A DNA stretch of 42,528 nucleotides from Lachnospiraceae bacterium (lineage in GTDB: Bacteria > Bacillota > Clostridia > Lachnospirales > Lachnospiraceae). Under the pieces are notes generated by a model. That model saw only the letters and a program-made list of their open reading frames with translations. It made no database searches and was not told where the DNA came from. Positions 24,005 to 31,316 of the stretch are shown here, in pieces (positions within the stretch are counted from its first letter, which is position 1; each line of letters begins with the position of its first letter). The stretch is from NCBI GenBank assembly GCA_017470735.1, contig JAFUYB010000041.1:1-42528 (forward strand), written 5' to 3'. A program made the translations under genes and the position numbers.

Positions 24005-24444
24005 AGGCGTGCCTCACAAAAAATATCTGTATCATCTCCAACTGCCACGGTCACAGAATAAATATTCTCTGTAAAAATCTGTGGACGGTAGCAAGCCTCT
24101 CCATCCAGTTCTATTTCCATTATTGCAAGATGATGTTCTTCTCCTTCATTTAGCTTTCCAACCTTTATCAGATACTTTTCTATTTCATTTTCATCATTGG
24201 CAAGGCTCTCTGTTGAGAAGTAATATGTCACATATGTAACTAAATCTTCACACCATAGTTCTGCCACATAACATGTTCCGTCCTCAAAGTGTCCTTCTTC
24301 ATATTCGATACACGGTGGAATCTCCCCATCGGCATGAACTATCTCCCTTGTAAGCTCCACTTCTTCATCTTCGTAATAGTCATAGCCACCCTCAGCATCA
24401 TCTTCGATTTCTTCCATCAATAACAGTTCCTTGTCTTCCTGCAT
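24001..24444 (-). CDS. Acidic protein of unknown function, first gene of cassette
   Basis: I do not recognise this 147-residue protein. Its first 60 residues are strikingly acidic (EEIEDDAEGG, YEDEEVE), while the second half looks like a compact alpha/beta domain (YVTYYFSTESLAND, HHLAIMEIELDGEA). An excellent GGAGGTGGG site precedes the ATG. Upstream a TATAAT at 24482-24487 could be the -10, but its -35 is poor. The acidic character could suit a DNA mimic or an inhibitor of the basic or nucleic-acid-binding downstream proteins, which is speculation. It overlaps the next gene by ATGA. Confidence 0.65.
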   Translation of the reverse strand: MQEDKELLLMEEIEDDAEGGYDYYEDEEVELTREIVHADGEIPPCIEYEEGHFEDGTCYVAELWCEDLVTYVTYYFSTESLANDENEIEKYLIKVGKLNEGEEHHLAIMEIELDGEACYRPQIFTENIYSVTVAVGDDTDIFCEARL

Positions 24445-24671
24445 ATTCCCACCTCCGATAGACTTTCTTTTCCTCTTTACAATTATATTCTATCAGATGA
24501 TATGTCCTATAAAAAGGACTCCAAGTACAGGAGCCCACACTAAAAGGAACAGAAAAAAGCAAGACAACTATCATTCGATTTGTTAGGCAATACATACATT
24601 GACATTTCCCTCAGCATCAAGGAATAATTAACCTGTCGAAAAATTGTTCCTCAGACGCTTTTTAGTCTTTC

Positions 24672-24715
24672 AAAAAAACTCAGCACTCTAAATCCCGCCA
24701 AAGGAACGGTGCTAA
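24672..24715 (-). terminator. Terminator of the small 24.8 kb unit
   Basis: TTAGCAC and GTGCTGA pair (7 bp with one G-T) around a 22-nt loop and are followed by a G and seven T on the minus strand. The stem begins within the stop codon of the 37-residue ORF. Confidence 0.55.
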
Positions 24716-24825
24716 TAGAACAACCCGCTATATGTATCCATAATGTCTGACAGCTCTGCTACCCTTACTCGCATATTAGTCTTTAAGTCTTCCAGCTTAT
24801 ATTTTCTTTCTACTGCATCAGCCAT
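24712..24825 (-). CDS. 37-residue ORF in a self-contained unit (or small RNA)
   Basis: The frame reads MADAVERKYKLEDLK and ends DTYSGLFY. The composition is protein-like and the frame is also open for 13 codons before the ATG, but no good ribosome site is seen, so it may be the end of a decayed gene. A strong promoter lies about 50 bases upstream and a terminator overlaps the stop, giving a transcript of about 200 bases. A small regulatory RNA is an equal alternative. Confidence 0.35.
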   Translation of the reverse strand: MADAVERKYKLEDLKTNMRVRVAELSDIMDTYSGLFY

Positions 24826-24876
24826 TATTATACTGCGAATATTGCGCTGTACCTGATTTATCTGTCTTTTGCGAAC

Positions 24877-24905
24877 ATTATATCACGGCAATTCCTTGTT
24901 TTGAA
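24877..24905 (-). promoter_or_regulatory. Promoter of the small 24.8 kb unit
   Basis: TTCAAA (24900-24905), a 17-nt spacer and an extended TGATATAAT -10 (hexamer 24877-24882). Confidence 0.6.
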
Positions 24906-24915
24906 GATGCTTTTT

Positions 24916-25145
24916 TTACATGAATAGCTGAATAGCTAATTGTCTGTTGCATAAGTACATGGCATTACAGTCCGATGGATTAACACCTCCATCAACACAG
25001 TTGCCTCCAAACCAGATATCATATCCCTTACCGCCCCATCAAATACATTGGGATAAATCCTCTTTATGTTCTTTCCAATGGTTACTGACTTAAGATTATC
25101 ACATCCCAAAAAGGCAAGCCCCTTGTGGTTATTTTTCTGATGAAT
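24916..25145 (-). pseudogene. Decayed BspA-type leucine-rich-repeat fragment
   Basis: One frame from about 25145 encodes LAFLGCDNLKSVTIGKNIK and then RIYPNVFDG, a textbook BspA/LRR_5 unit (F-x-G-C-x-N-L-x-S-V-T-I-G). At about 25040 the sense shifts by one frame to GKGYDIWFGGNCVDGG and continues to a stop at 24916-24918. No start, signal peptide or further repeats are present. BspA-like proteins are large secreted surface proteins, so this is the 3' relic of one, now frameshifted. Confidence 0.6.
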
Positions 25146-25174
25146 TTTTGACTGTGCTCATCTTCACAGTTCTC

Positions 25175-25510
25175 TTAATCAAATGTGTAGCTTATCCCTT
25201 CTCGAAGAATCTTCTGCCAATTTCGCTCATGGCGAAGAACCCTAATGATAAACACAATTTGACTGGCATCATCAACAAAATAGAAGATGATGGACGGATC
25301 AAACAGTTTTTTCAGGATCAATTTCTTTCGATAATAGATCCCCGTTCCTGTATACATCCGAAAATCATGTCCAAGAGCTTCTCCTTCAATGTCAATATCG
25401 TCATTGAAGCGGTCAGCGCGTTTTCTTCCAAAACGAAGTTCAATGTAATCCGCTATGTCAGCCACATCATAAATAGCTTCCCGTGACCATACCACAGCGT
25501 AATCATGCAT
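25175..25510 (-). CDS. RelE/ParE family toxin
   Basis: The 111-residue product shows the RelE/ParE layout: an N-terminal helix pair with VVWSREAIYDVADIADYIE, a central beta sheet with IYYRKKLILKKLF, and the C-terminal strand IIRVLRHERNWQKIL with Arg and His in the positions used for catalysis or target contact. It overlaps the upstream antitoxin gene by 8 bases (ATGCATGA), the standard antitoxin-first arrangement. Whether it cuts mRNA (RelE) or inhibits gyrase (ParE) is not decidable from the sequence. Confidence 0.85.
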   Translation of the reverse strand: MHDYAVVWSREAIYDVADIADYIELRFGRKRADRFNDDIDIEGEALGHDFRMYTGTGIYYRKKLILKKLFDPSIIFYFVDDASQIVFIIRVLRHERNWQKILREGISYTFD

Positions 25511-25697
25511 TGGCGGCCACTCCTGTGTTAGACCTGGCAAATCGACGCTCTTCTCTGATCCTCCGAACCTCCGTCATCGCTGCTTCATGCGACAGAGTTC
25601 TTCCAGCCTCTATATCTTCCAATCCTCTATCCAACATACGGAGCAAATTAGGATCAACTTCTGATGCATCCTGAATGGTAATCTTTTCATCAACCAT
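25503..25697 (-). CDS. Antitoxin of the RelE/ParE-type pair
   Basis: The 64-residue protein starts MVDEKITIQDASE with a strong GAGGAGGTG site. The middle segment GLEDIEAGRTLSHEAAMTEVRRIREE is the toxin-binding helical region common to RelB/ParD-like antitoxins (DIEAGR...SHEE). The N-terminal DNA-binding part is very short, so it may be a reduced form. An in-frame start 18 codons upstream runs through a hairpin and is rejected. Confidence 0.75.
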   Translation of the reverse strand: MVDEKITIQDASEVDPNLLRMLDRGLEDIEAGRTLSHEAAMTEVRRIREERRFARSNTGVAANA

Positions 25698-25715
25698 ATC
25701 GACACCTCCTCGTCC

Positions 25716-25733
25716 GGGAAGCAAACACTTCCC
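25716..25733. promoter_or_regulatory. Palindrome just upstream of the antitoxin ribosome site
   Basis: GGGAAG and CTTCCC form a perfect 6-bp stem with a 6-nt loop, about 20-35 bases before the antitoxin ATG and next to a TATACAT -10-like box. This is the expected place for autorepression by the toxin-antitoxin complex. Confidence 0.4.
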
Positions 25734-25796
25734 ATATGTATATCGGCACAATCCCGGAAAAACTTAGCCTCCTAAAAGACACAAGCGATAATATTT

Positions 25797-26858
25797 TCAA
25801 ATATTGTCGTCAGCCCACAGATAATCCCTTCCCTTCACAAATTCATCAAACCGCGGCAATACAAGAGACAGATACCCATACTGACGTGTATCTACAATGC
25901 CTCTGCGTTTCAACCGGTCTCGATATACGGAAAATTTTGAGGAACTCATCCCAAGGCTTTCCCGGATTTCTTTTATTCTTACTGTTCCGGCAATCGCGAT
26001 TTCATGCACGATCCTTCGATCCGTTTCCGACAGCTCGGACCATATTTTTTCGTAAACATACTCTTCCAGATACTGATCGTACTCGGGCAGAATATCTCCT
26101 AAAGTACCATTATCTTTATGCTCCCAATACAAATATCCCAAAACCTGAAATGCAAACGGATATCCTTTTGTCAGCTTTGTCATTTCATCTGCTTCTTCGT
26201 CCGTAAGATCAAAAATCTTCCGATAATGGCTCTTTACTCCACTGTAATTCAATGGTTCCATCACAATTTTAGGGGCTCTGTACAAAAATGTCAGGGATTT
26301 TTCATTCTGCAGGTCATAAATATTCTCATACAATCCGGTCATCAACAAAAAGATTGGCTGCTCCTGACGCAAAAAAATCTGAAAGGATCCCATAAACACT
26401 TTGATTTGCTGATTGCTTGTCACTTCGTCTATCGTGATCAACAGTCGCCGTTTCGCCTTTTTTATTCGCTCCAGCATTTTTTCCAAAACGGTCTCTATAT
26501 CCGTGACCGGTGTTGCGTTCTCGAATTTCACACCCAGCCCAAATAAAGAAAAATCCAGCTCTGCTTTCACAAAAAGCTGGTGCAAAAAAGGAATGGAATA
26601 CAGCTTTGCCGCCAAACTCTCCAACATATCCCGTGCCGGATTCAGCTCGATCGTAATCCACTCATCTTTTGTCTCCAGCTGACTGGCAATACTCGTCATA
26701 AGCACCGTTTTCCCCGATCCCCGCACCCCAGTGATCATATAGACCTGATTCGACGGTACATCCGCGGTAAAGGTATCCAACACATCGTTGGTCTGCGTAA
26801 TCCTCGATATAAACTGCTCCGGCCTCTTTCCAAAAGAAATTGTGAATGGATTATTCAT
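25797..26858 (-). CDS. STAND/AAA-like P-loop ATPase with C-terminal winged helix
   Basis: The protein has 353 residues. A Walker A GVRGSGKT lies at 44-51 and Walker B LLITIDEVT near 138-147. A sensor/arginine region (LNYSGVKSHYRKIF) follows, then a lid with TKLTKGYPFAFQVLGY, the GxP motif typical of STAND and archaeal-type ATPases. The C-terminal part (about 275-330) is winged-helix-like (VRIKEIRESLGMSSSKFSVYRDRLKRRGIV). Such proteins may sense and switch, and the DNA-binding-like end suggests autoregulation. The start MNNPFT has GGGGAGTGAA upstream. The leader and promoter consist of phased TTTTATAACT repeats. Confidence 0.8.
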   Translation of the reverse strand: MNNPFTISFGKRPEQFISRITQTNDVLDTFTADVPSNQVYMITGVRGSGKTVLMTSIASQLETKDEWITIELNPARDMLESLAAKLYSIPFLHQLFVKAELDFSLFGLGVKFENATPVTDIETVLEKMLERIKKAKRRLLITIDEVTSNQQIKVFMGSFQIFLRQEQPIFLLMTGLYENIYDLQNEKSLTFLYRAPKIVMEPLNYSGVKSHYRKIFDLTDEEADEMTKLTKGYPFAFQVLGYLYWEHKDNGTLGDILPEYDQYLEEYVYEKIWSELSETDRRIVHEIAIAGTVRIKEIRESLGMSSSKFSVYRDRLKRRGIVDTRQYGYLSLVLPRFDEFVKGRDYLWADDNI

Positions 26859-26873
26859 TTCACTCCCCGACAT

Positions 26874-26970
26874 TTATAACTTTTGATTTCTTTTATAACT
26901 TTTTATAACTTTATAAATCTTTTATAACTTTTTATAACTCTTTTTTTGATTTTATAACTTTTTATAACTC
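26874..26970. repeat. Helically phased TTTTATAACT repeat array
   Basis: Seven exact TTATAAC cores start at 26874, 26893, 26903, 26922, 26932, 26952 and 26962, with a degenerate one near 26911. Steps are 10, 19-20 or 29-30 bases, i.e. whole helical turns, with three tandem pairs of 10-bp period. The array covers the promoter spacer and the whole leader of the ATPase gene. Phased T-tracts also predict curved DNA. Confidence 0.92.
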
Positions 26971-26977
26971 TTGTCAA
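26949..26977 (-). promoter_or_regulatory. Promoter of the STAND-like ATPase, inside the repeat array
   Basis: Consensus TTGACA (26972-26977), a 17-nt spacer holding two repeat units, and TAAAAT (26949-26954). A start near 26942 gives a leader of about 85 bases carrying five AGTTATAAAA units. Confidence 0.65.
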
Positions 26978-27047
26978 TCTTCACCATCATCCCTTAATTT
27001 TGTTTCCCGAAAAAACTTTTACGCTAACATCCATTTCCGTCCGGCTG

Positions 27048-27386
27048 CTACCTCCGCCTTCCGCTCATATCCACGCCTGCCGCGTCGAGCTTGGACTTGA
27101 CCTTGTCCATGCCGTCGACGAAGACGAGAATCTGCGCCACGACTTCATATAGATCGGGCGGGATCGCGTCTCCGATCTGCAATGCGGAAAGCGTCTCGGC
27201 AAGCTGGCTGTCCTTGTAGAACGGAACATCGTGTGCTTTCGCCTCTTCCATGATCCGTTCCGCAATATGCCCTTTGCCGGTCGCTAAAATCTTCGGCGCG
27301 TCGTCACCGGGATTGTATGCCAGCGCGACGGCTGTCAGTTCTTTGCCGTCATCCGTATTAAAATTTCCACCTCTCGCGTCTGCCAT
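27048..27386 (-). CDS. ylqH: FlhB/YscU C-terminal-domain-like protein (YlqH type)
   Basis: The 112-residue protein resembles the cytoplasmic tail of the flagellar export switch FlhB. AVALAYNPGDDAPKILATGKGHIAERI matches the stretch after the FlhB autocleavage site, followed by the AKAHDVPFYKDSQLAETL and IPPDLYEVVAQILVFV segments. There is no membrane part and no NPTH cleavage motif. Stand-alone proteins of this kind occur in Firmicutes downstream of rnhB and a FliK-like gene, as here; their function is unknown. It is the last conserved gene before the accessory island. Confidence 0.85.
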   Translation of the reverse strand: MADARGGNFNTDDGKELTAVALAYNPGDDAPKILATGKGHIAERIMEEAKAHDVPFYKDSQLAETLSALQIGDAIPPDLYEVVAQILVFVDGMDKVKSKLDAAGVDMSGRRR

Positions 27387-27404
27387 CCTTCTCTTTCTCC
27401 GATT

Positions 27405-27506
27405 TCAAAATGTTCGCAATATCCATTTTCTCATTGCTTCGTGGGAATTAGCCTCACCGCAAACCCGCAGCCACCACGCCATCCGGATCATTTCAGCAAT
27501 GCCCAT
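27405..27506 (-). CDS. Possible 33-residue ORF between fliK-like and ylqH
   Basis: The 145-base gap holds an open frame starting MGIAEMIRMAWWLRV and ending RKWILRTF. It has a GGACGGG upstream but no convincing ribosome site, and I recognise no family. It could be chance; the tryptophan/arginine-rich amphipathic character is the only reason to list it. Confidence 0.25.
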   Translation of the reverse strand: MGIAEMIRMAWWLRVCGEANSHEAMRKWILRTF

Positions 27507-27531
27507 TTGCCCGTCCGACTCGAACAATCTC

Positions 27532-29562
27532 CTACGCCGTCATATCAAACGAATACCGGTGGATGCCGTTGCCCACTGACATGCCCTGCTTCAGAAAATC
27601 CTCGACAAAATCGACCTTTTGCTCTTCTTCATCGTGATTGACACTCAGATTGCACGAATATCCCAGCTTTTCCAGCTTTGCCTGCAGCATCGGCAGATTC
27701 TTCTGGATCAGCTCAAATGACACATCATCCGTCATATAAAAATCCGTCGAGACCTTTTTGTTTTTCATCTTCACGGAAATGTCGGTCGATCCCAGATGAT
27801 CCAGGTCAAAATGCAAAAACGCAGACAGCACATCGTCTTCCCCAATCTTCCGCTTCTTGTTGGAGTAGACATACAGATCTCCCGTCGCCTGCTGTCCGGA
27901 TAACTTGAGCGGCAGCTGGATATAGGTATACGCTTGATTTATCTGATTTATAAAATCTACATTATTTTTTATAGAATCTGCCGCCTGGGAAATCGGATTG
28001 CCGCCCTTTGCCGCCTCCGACGCCACTTGTGACAGCCGCTCCATATCCACAGAAATCTTCGCATAGAGATTCTTAATGGCATCCTTGTCTGCCACCTTTT
28101 CAGGAGGCAGCGTCCACTTCTGGCTCATTGCATCCTTTAAGATTTCCTTAAAAGGTTCAGATGACAGCAGCTTTAACACCTGCTCCTTGGGCAGATCCGT
28201 ATGCTTGCCCAAATGCTCCGTGATCGTCTGTGCCAGCTTTGTCGTATCTATATCCGGGCGCAGATTGCCATGTTCATCGACCAGCTCTTCCGTCGGCATG
28301 CCTGCTTCCTTTAACAGCGACACCAGCTCTGTCCGGGCAGATGAATCCAAAGTATTACCGACAGAATGCTTCGGAAAAGCTGCGACCTCTTCACCGGGCG
28401 TTTCTGCCAGCAGCTTTTGAATATCAGGATCGGATTCCGCCCCTTGAATGGTACTCTGTGTCGTCTGCCCGTCTGTCTTCCCATCGATAGCGTCTTTTCC
28501 TTCCGGTACGGCCTGCTCCGTTCCGGTTTTTGCAGCGCTCTCGGACTCTTCCGTCCCAGTCAGCCCCGCAAGCTCTTGTTTGAGCCCCGCCAATTTTTCC
28601 ATCAACGATGCTTTGGTTTCCCCGTCCCCGATTTCAAGAGCAGGGGCCTGTCCTGCACCATCAGCCGCTTCTTCCGTCTGGGGCAGACCATTTGTCTCCA
28701 CGGCTTTGCCGCCATCTTCCTTTGTGGCAGCTGTTGTTCCTTCTGCTTCGGCAGCTCCTTCCGCTGCGGCCGCCTCTTCCACCGGCATGCCTTCTCCTTC
28801 CGCCGGTGCCAAAAGCTGGTTGCCGTCTGCGTCAAACAAGTGCGGCATCACGCCTTCCTCGGAAGTTAAAATCGACATTAAATTTTGTGCGAAACTCGCT
28901 ACATCTCCGGTGGAAACCTGCTCGCCGGAAAACGCTTCTGTCATTTGATCCACCAGCTCTGTCACTGTTTCAAGGATCGCGCCCTCACTCTCTTTGTAAT
29001 TCTCAAACTGCTGGATCATCTCATCAGTCAACGGCAAACCGACCTTTTGCATGGTAACAAGCGTATCCATGCCGGTATCCGGATGCGCCGCCACTGCTCT
29101 TGCCATATCACCGAGACTTCTCGCATCCACGGGAAGCTGTTCCTGCATCATGGCATTGACCATTTGGATATTGCTTTCACTCTGCGGCAGACTCGCCGTC
29201 GAAAGCGCTGCCATCAGGATCGGATTCTGCGATGCTCCGATCGACACCGGGTGAATATTGACCAGATTGCCGTCGTTGGATTTGACTTCAAAAAAGATCG
29301 ACTCTCCTTCCGTCAGAGGAACATCCGCAGAAAGCCGCGCAGAAATCGTGCCGCCATTTGACAGTGACAGTGTCACTCTGTCTCCCTTTATGCTTGATAC
29401 GCTCCCCTCAAAAGTCTGTCCCTTTTGCAGAGATGAAGTGTCCACGGTCGTCCGCCCGGAAGGCTGCGGCGCGCGTTCTGCATTCTTCGCGCTCCGGGTC
29501 ATTTTCCCGTCCGAAGAAGTCTGTGTGCTTGTGAATTGTCTGACCAGATCCCCTATTTGCAT
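27532..29562 (-). CDS. FliK-like hook-length-control-type protein
   Basis: This is a 676-residue, low-complexity protein. The N-terminal part has a small beta domain (GQTFEGSVSSIKGDRVTLSL near 48-67). The middle (about 230-340) is rich in Ala, Glu, Gly and Thr and probably disordered. The C-terminal domain (about 540-660) carries YIQLPLKLSGQQATGDLYVY and VKMKNKKVSTDFYMTD, which fits the FliK/'flagellar hook-length control' C-terminal fold. With the FlhB-like gene downstream it mirrors the ylqG-ylqH pair of Bacillus. No other flagellar gene is in the window. It has its own promoter at 29582-29608. Confidence 0.75.
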   Translation of the reverse strand: MQIGDLVRQFTSTQTSSDGKMTRSAKNAERAPQPSGRTTVDTSSLQKGQTFEGSVSSIKGDRVTLSLSNGGTISARLSADVPLTEGESIFFEVKSNDGNLVNIHPVSIGASQNPILMAALSTASLPQSESNIQMVNAMMQEQLPVDARSLGDMARAVAAHPDTGMDTLVTMQKVGLPLTDEMIQQFENYKESEGAILETVTELVDQMTEAFSGEQVSTGDVASFAQNLMSILTSEEGVMPHLFDADGNQLLAPAEGEGMPVEEAAAAEGAAEAEGTTAATKEDGGKAVETNGLPQTEEAADGAGQAPALEIGDGETKASLMEKLAGLKQELAGLTGTEESESAAKTGTEQAVPEGKDAIDGKTDGQTTQSTIQGAESDPDIQKLLAETPGEEVAAFPKHSVGNTLDSSARTELVSLLKEAGMPTEELVDEHGNLRPDIDTTKLAQTITEHLGKHTDLPKEQVLKLLSSEPFKEILKDAMSQKWTLPPEKVADKDAIKNLYAKISVDMERLSQVASEAAKGGNPISQAADSIKNNVDFINQINQAYTYIQLPLKLSGQQATGDLYVYSNKKRKIGEDDVLSAFLHFDLDHLGSTDISVKMKNKKVSTDFYMTDDVSFELIQKNLPMLQAKLEKLGYSCNLSVNHDEEEQKVDFVEDFLKQGMSVGNGIHRYSFDMTA

Positions 29563-29581
29563 ACTTTCTCCATCAAATATA

Positions 29582-29608
29582 ATTATACTATAATTTCATA
29601 AAATGCAA
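29582..29608 (-). promoter_or_regulatory. Promoter of the fliK-like/ylqH pair
   Basis: TATAAT (29582-29587) with TTGCAT 15 bases upstream (29603-29608), or TTTGCA at 16 bases, in the 79-base AT-rich gap after rnhB. Confidence 0.5.
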
Positions 29609-29641
29609 ATTTTATTATTTTCCCAAAAGACAAAAACCGTC

Positions 29642-30403
29642 TCAATGCAATTCCTTCAAAAAAGTCTTCCGATGGATCGGCGATATCCCATTCTCCCGGA
29701 TCGCCGCGTAGTGATCCGCCGTCCCATATCCTTTGTGACCGGCGAAGTGATAACCGGGATAGGTCTCATCATATTCGGCCATCAGCCGGTCCCTCGTCAC
29801 TTTCGCAACAATGCTTGCCGCCGCAATGGACACGCTTTTCGCGTCACCCTTTACAATCCCGACCTGCTTTATCGTCACCTCCGGGATCACCACTGCGTCG
29901 TTCAGCAAGATATCCGGCTGAACCAGAAGACCCGCGATCGCCCGGCGCATCGCCAGATAAGTCGCCTGCAGAATATTGATCTCATCGATCTCTTGCGGCG
30001 ACGCCGACCCTACGCTCCACGCTACGGCCCGCTCCGTGATCTCATCATACAGCTCTTCCCGTTTCTTCGCGGAAAGCTTCTTTGAATCGTTGATATATAA
30101 TATATCGGCATTTTCCGGCAAAATCACTGCCCCCGCAACGACAGGTCCCGCCAGAGGCCCCCGCCCCGCTTCGTCTATACCGCAGATGACCGGATATTCT
30201 GTACGGTATTTGTTCTCAAATACCTGCATCTGCGAGATGCGCTTCCTCTCCGCCGCAAGCTTTTCCATCTGCTTTTCGGCACGCTTAACCAATGCCTGCA
30301 CGCCGGAACGCCCATCTGTCTGATAGGTAGCAATAAAGGCGGAAAATCCGCCTTCATCACAATTGTTAAGTTTCAATTTTATTTCTTTGACTGATTCACT
30401 CAT
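29642..30403 (-). CDS. rnhB: Ribonuclease HII
   Basis: RNase HII cuts RNA in RNA-DNA hybrids and at single ribonucleotides. The active-site block CGIDEAGRGPLAGPVVAGAV is at about 75-94, with the conserved NDSKKLSAKKRE near 112 and VTRDRLMAEYDETYPGYHFAGHKGYGTADHY-type C-terminal motifs. At 253 residues it carries the roughly 70-residue N-terminal extension of the Firmicutes form, which helps substrate binding. It lies 11 bases after signal peptidase I. Confidence 0.97.
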   Translation of the reverse strand: MSESVKEIKLKLNNCDEGGFSAFIATYQTDGRSGVQALVKRAEKQMEKLAAERKRISQMQVFENKYRTEYPVICGIDEAGRGPLAGPVVAGAVILPENADILYINDSKKLSAKKREELYDEITERAVAWSVGSASPQEIDEINILQATYLAMRRAIAGLLVQPDILLNDAVVIPEVTIKQVGIVKGDAKSVSIAAASIVAKVTRDRLMAEYDETYPGYHFAGHKGYGTADHYAAIRENGISPIHRKTFLKELH

Positions 30404-30414
30404 CTTTTTTATCC

Positions 30415-31311
30415 CTACAATTTCTTGATCTCGTCAAACGGATAAATCCGTATCCAGGCGCGTCCGATGATCGTATCCCGCTTAACTTTGCCGACTCCGT
30501 CAAAACGGCTGTCTGAAGAATTGTTGCGGTTGTCCCCGAGGACAAAATACTCATCTTCGCCAAGCACGATCGGCTCGATCGCATTGCCCGGATCCTGAAT
30601 GGTTTCAAGCCCGTAATCTTCGTCCAGAACTTCTCCATTGATATAGATCGTACCGTCGGTCCCGATCTGTACGGTCTCACCCGGCAGACCGATGATCCGC
30701 TTGATGTAATAGGTGTCCGTCTCATACTGGAACGGGAAAATAATGACATCAAACCGCTCCGGATCGTTAAACCTGTAAGATAATTTATCTACGATTAAAT
30801 TATCTCCGTTACTCAGCGTATTTTCCATCGATGAACCGCTCACCCGCGTCCTCTGTCCGACATAATGAACGATCACAAAGGTCAGCAGGAAGATAATGAT
30901 CACATAGAGCAGCATCGACAGAATGTCTTTTTTCGTAATCCGCGTATCATCCTCGGATCCGACTTCAACTTCGATCACGCGGATATCGTCGTCTTTTTCC
31001 CCTGCCTCTGGTGTATCTTCGCCAAAAACATCATCCAGATATTCTTCAGGAGTCGGCTTGACGGACGGCTCTTCTTCTATGGACTCCTGTGCCGGCTCTG
31101 CCTCAGATTCCGGAAGCTCCCGGGAAACATCATCCGTCTCGTCAAAAGAGACTTCTACCGGGGCAATCTCCGGCAATGGCTCTGCCTGCGGCGTCCTGCC
31201 GGCTCTTTCGCCTTTGTGCGCCTCTTCCTCCATGTTTTTCTGTAAAATCTCATCGAGAATGTCGTCCAGACCGGCATTTTCTTCTTCTAAGTTTTTACGC
31301 TCGTCGTCCAT
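30415..31311 (-). CDS. lepB: Signal peptidase I with long acidic N-terminal extension
   Basis: This membrane-bound serine protease removes signal peptides outside the membrane. The catalytic serine is in SGSSMENTL and the lysine in YYIKRIIGLPGE; the box E motif GDNRNNSSDSR is also present. A single membrane helix precedes the catalytic part (about 130-152). The first 125 residues are unusually acidic and Glu/Pro-rich, probably cytoplasmic and disordered, and are not part of the usual 170-190 residue enzyme. A second signal peptidase gene lies on the other side of rbgA. Confidence 0.95.
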   Translation of the reverse strand: MDDERKNLEEENAGLDDILDEILQKNMEEEAHKGERAGRTPQAEPLPEIAPVEVSFDETDDVSRELPESEAEPAQESIEEEPSVKPTPEEYLDDVFGEDTPEAGEKDDDIRVIEVEVGSEDDTRITKKDILSMLLYVIIIFLLTFVIVHYVGQRTRVSGSSMENTLSNGDNLIVDKLSYRFNDPERFDVIIFPFQYETDTYYIKRIIGLPGETVQIGTDGTIYINGEVLDEDYGLETIQDPGNAIEPIVLGEDEYFVLGDNRNNSSDSRFDGVGKVKRDTIIGRAWIRIYPFDEIKKL

Positions 31312-31316
31312 GCCAA

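Noticed and set aside
24398-24595. 65-codon minus-strand frame overlapping the acidic protein start
   Set aside because: It runs through the likely -10 and the ribosome site of the next gene and has no ribosome site of its own.
26874-26970. CRISPR array or plasmid-type replication iterons
   Set aside because: Units are 10 bp without unique spacers, so not CRISPR. No replication gene or DnaA boxes adjoin, and the position on a promoter/leader favours gene control.
28366-29361. Several plus-strand frames opposite the FliK-like gene
   Set aside because: They are Ser/Pro/Cys/Arg-rich shadows of an Ala/Glu-rich repeat region, with no start signals.
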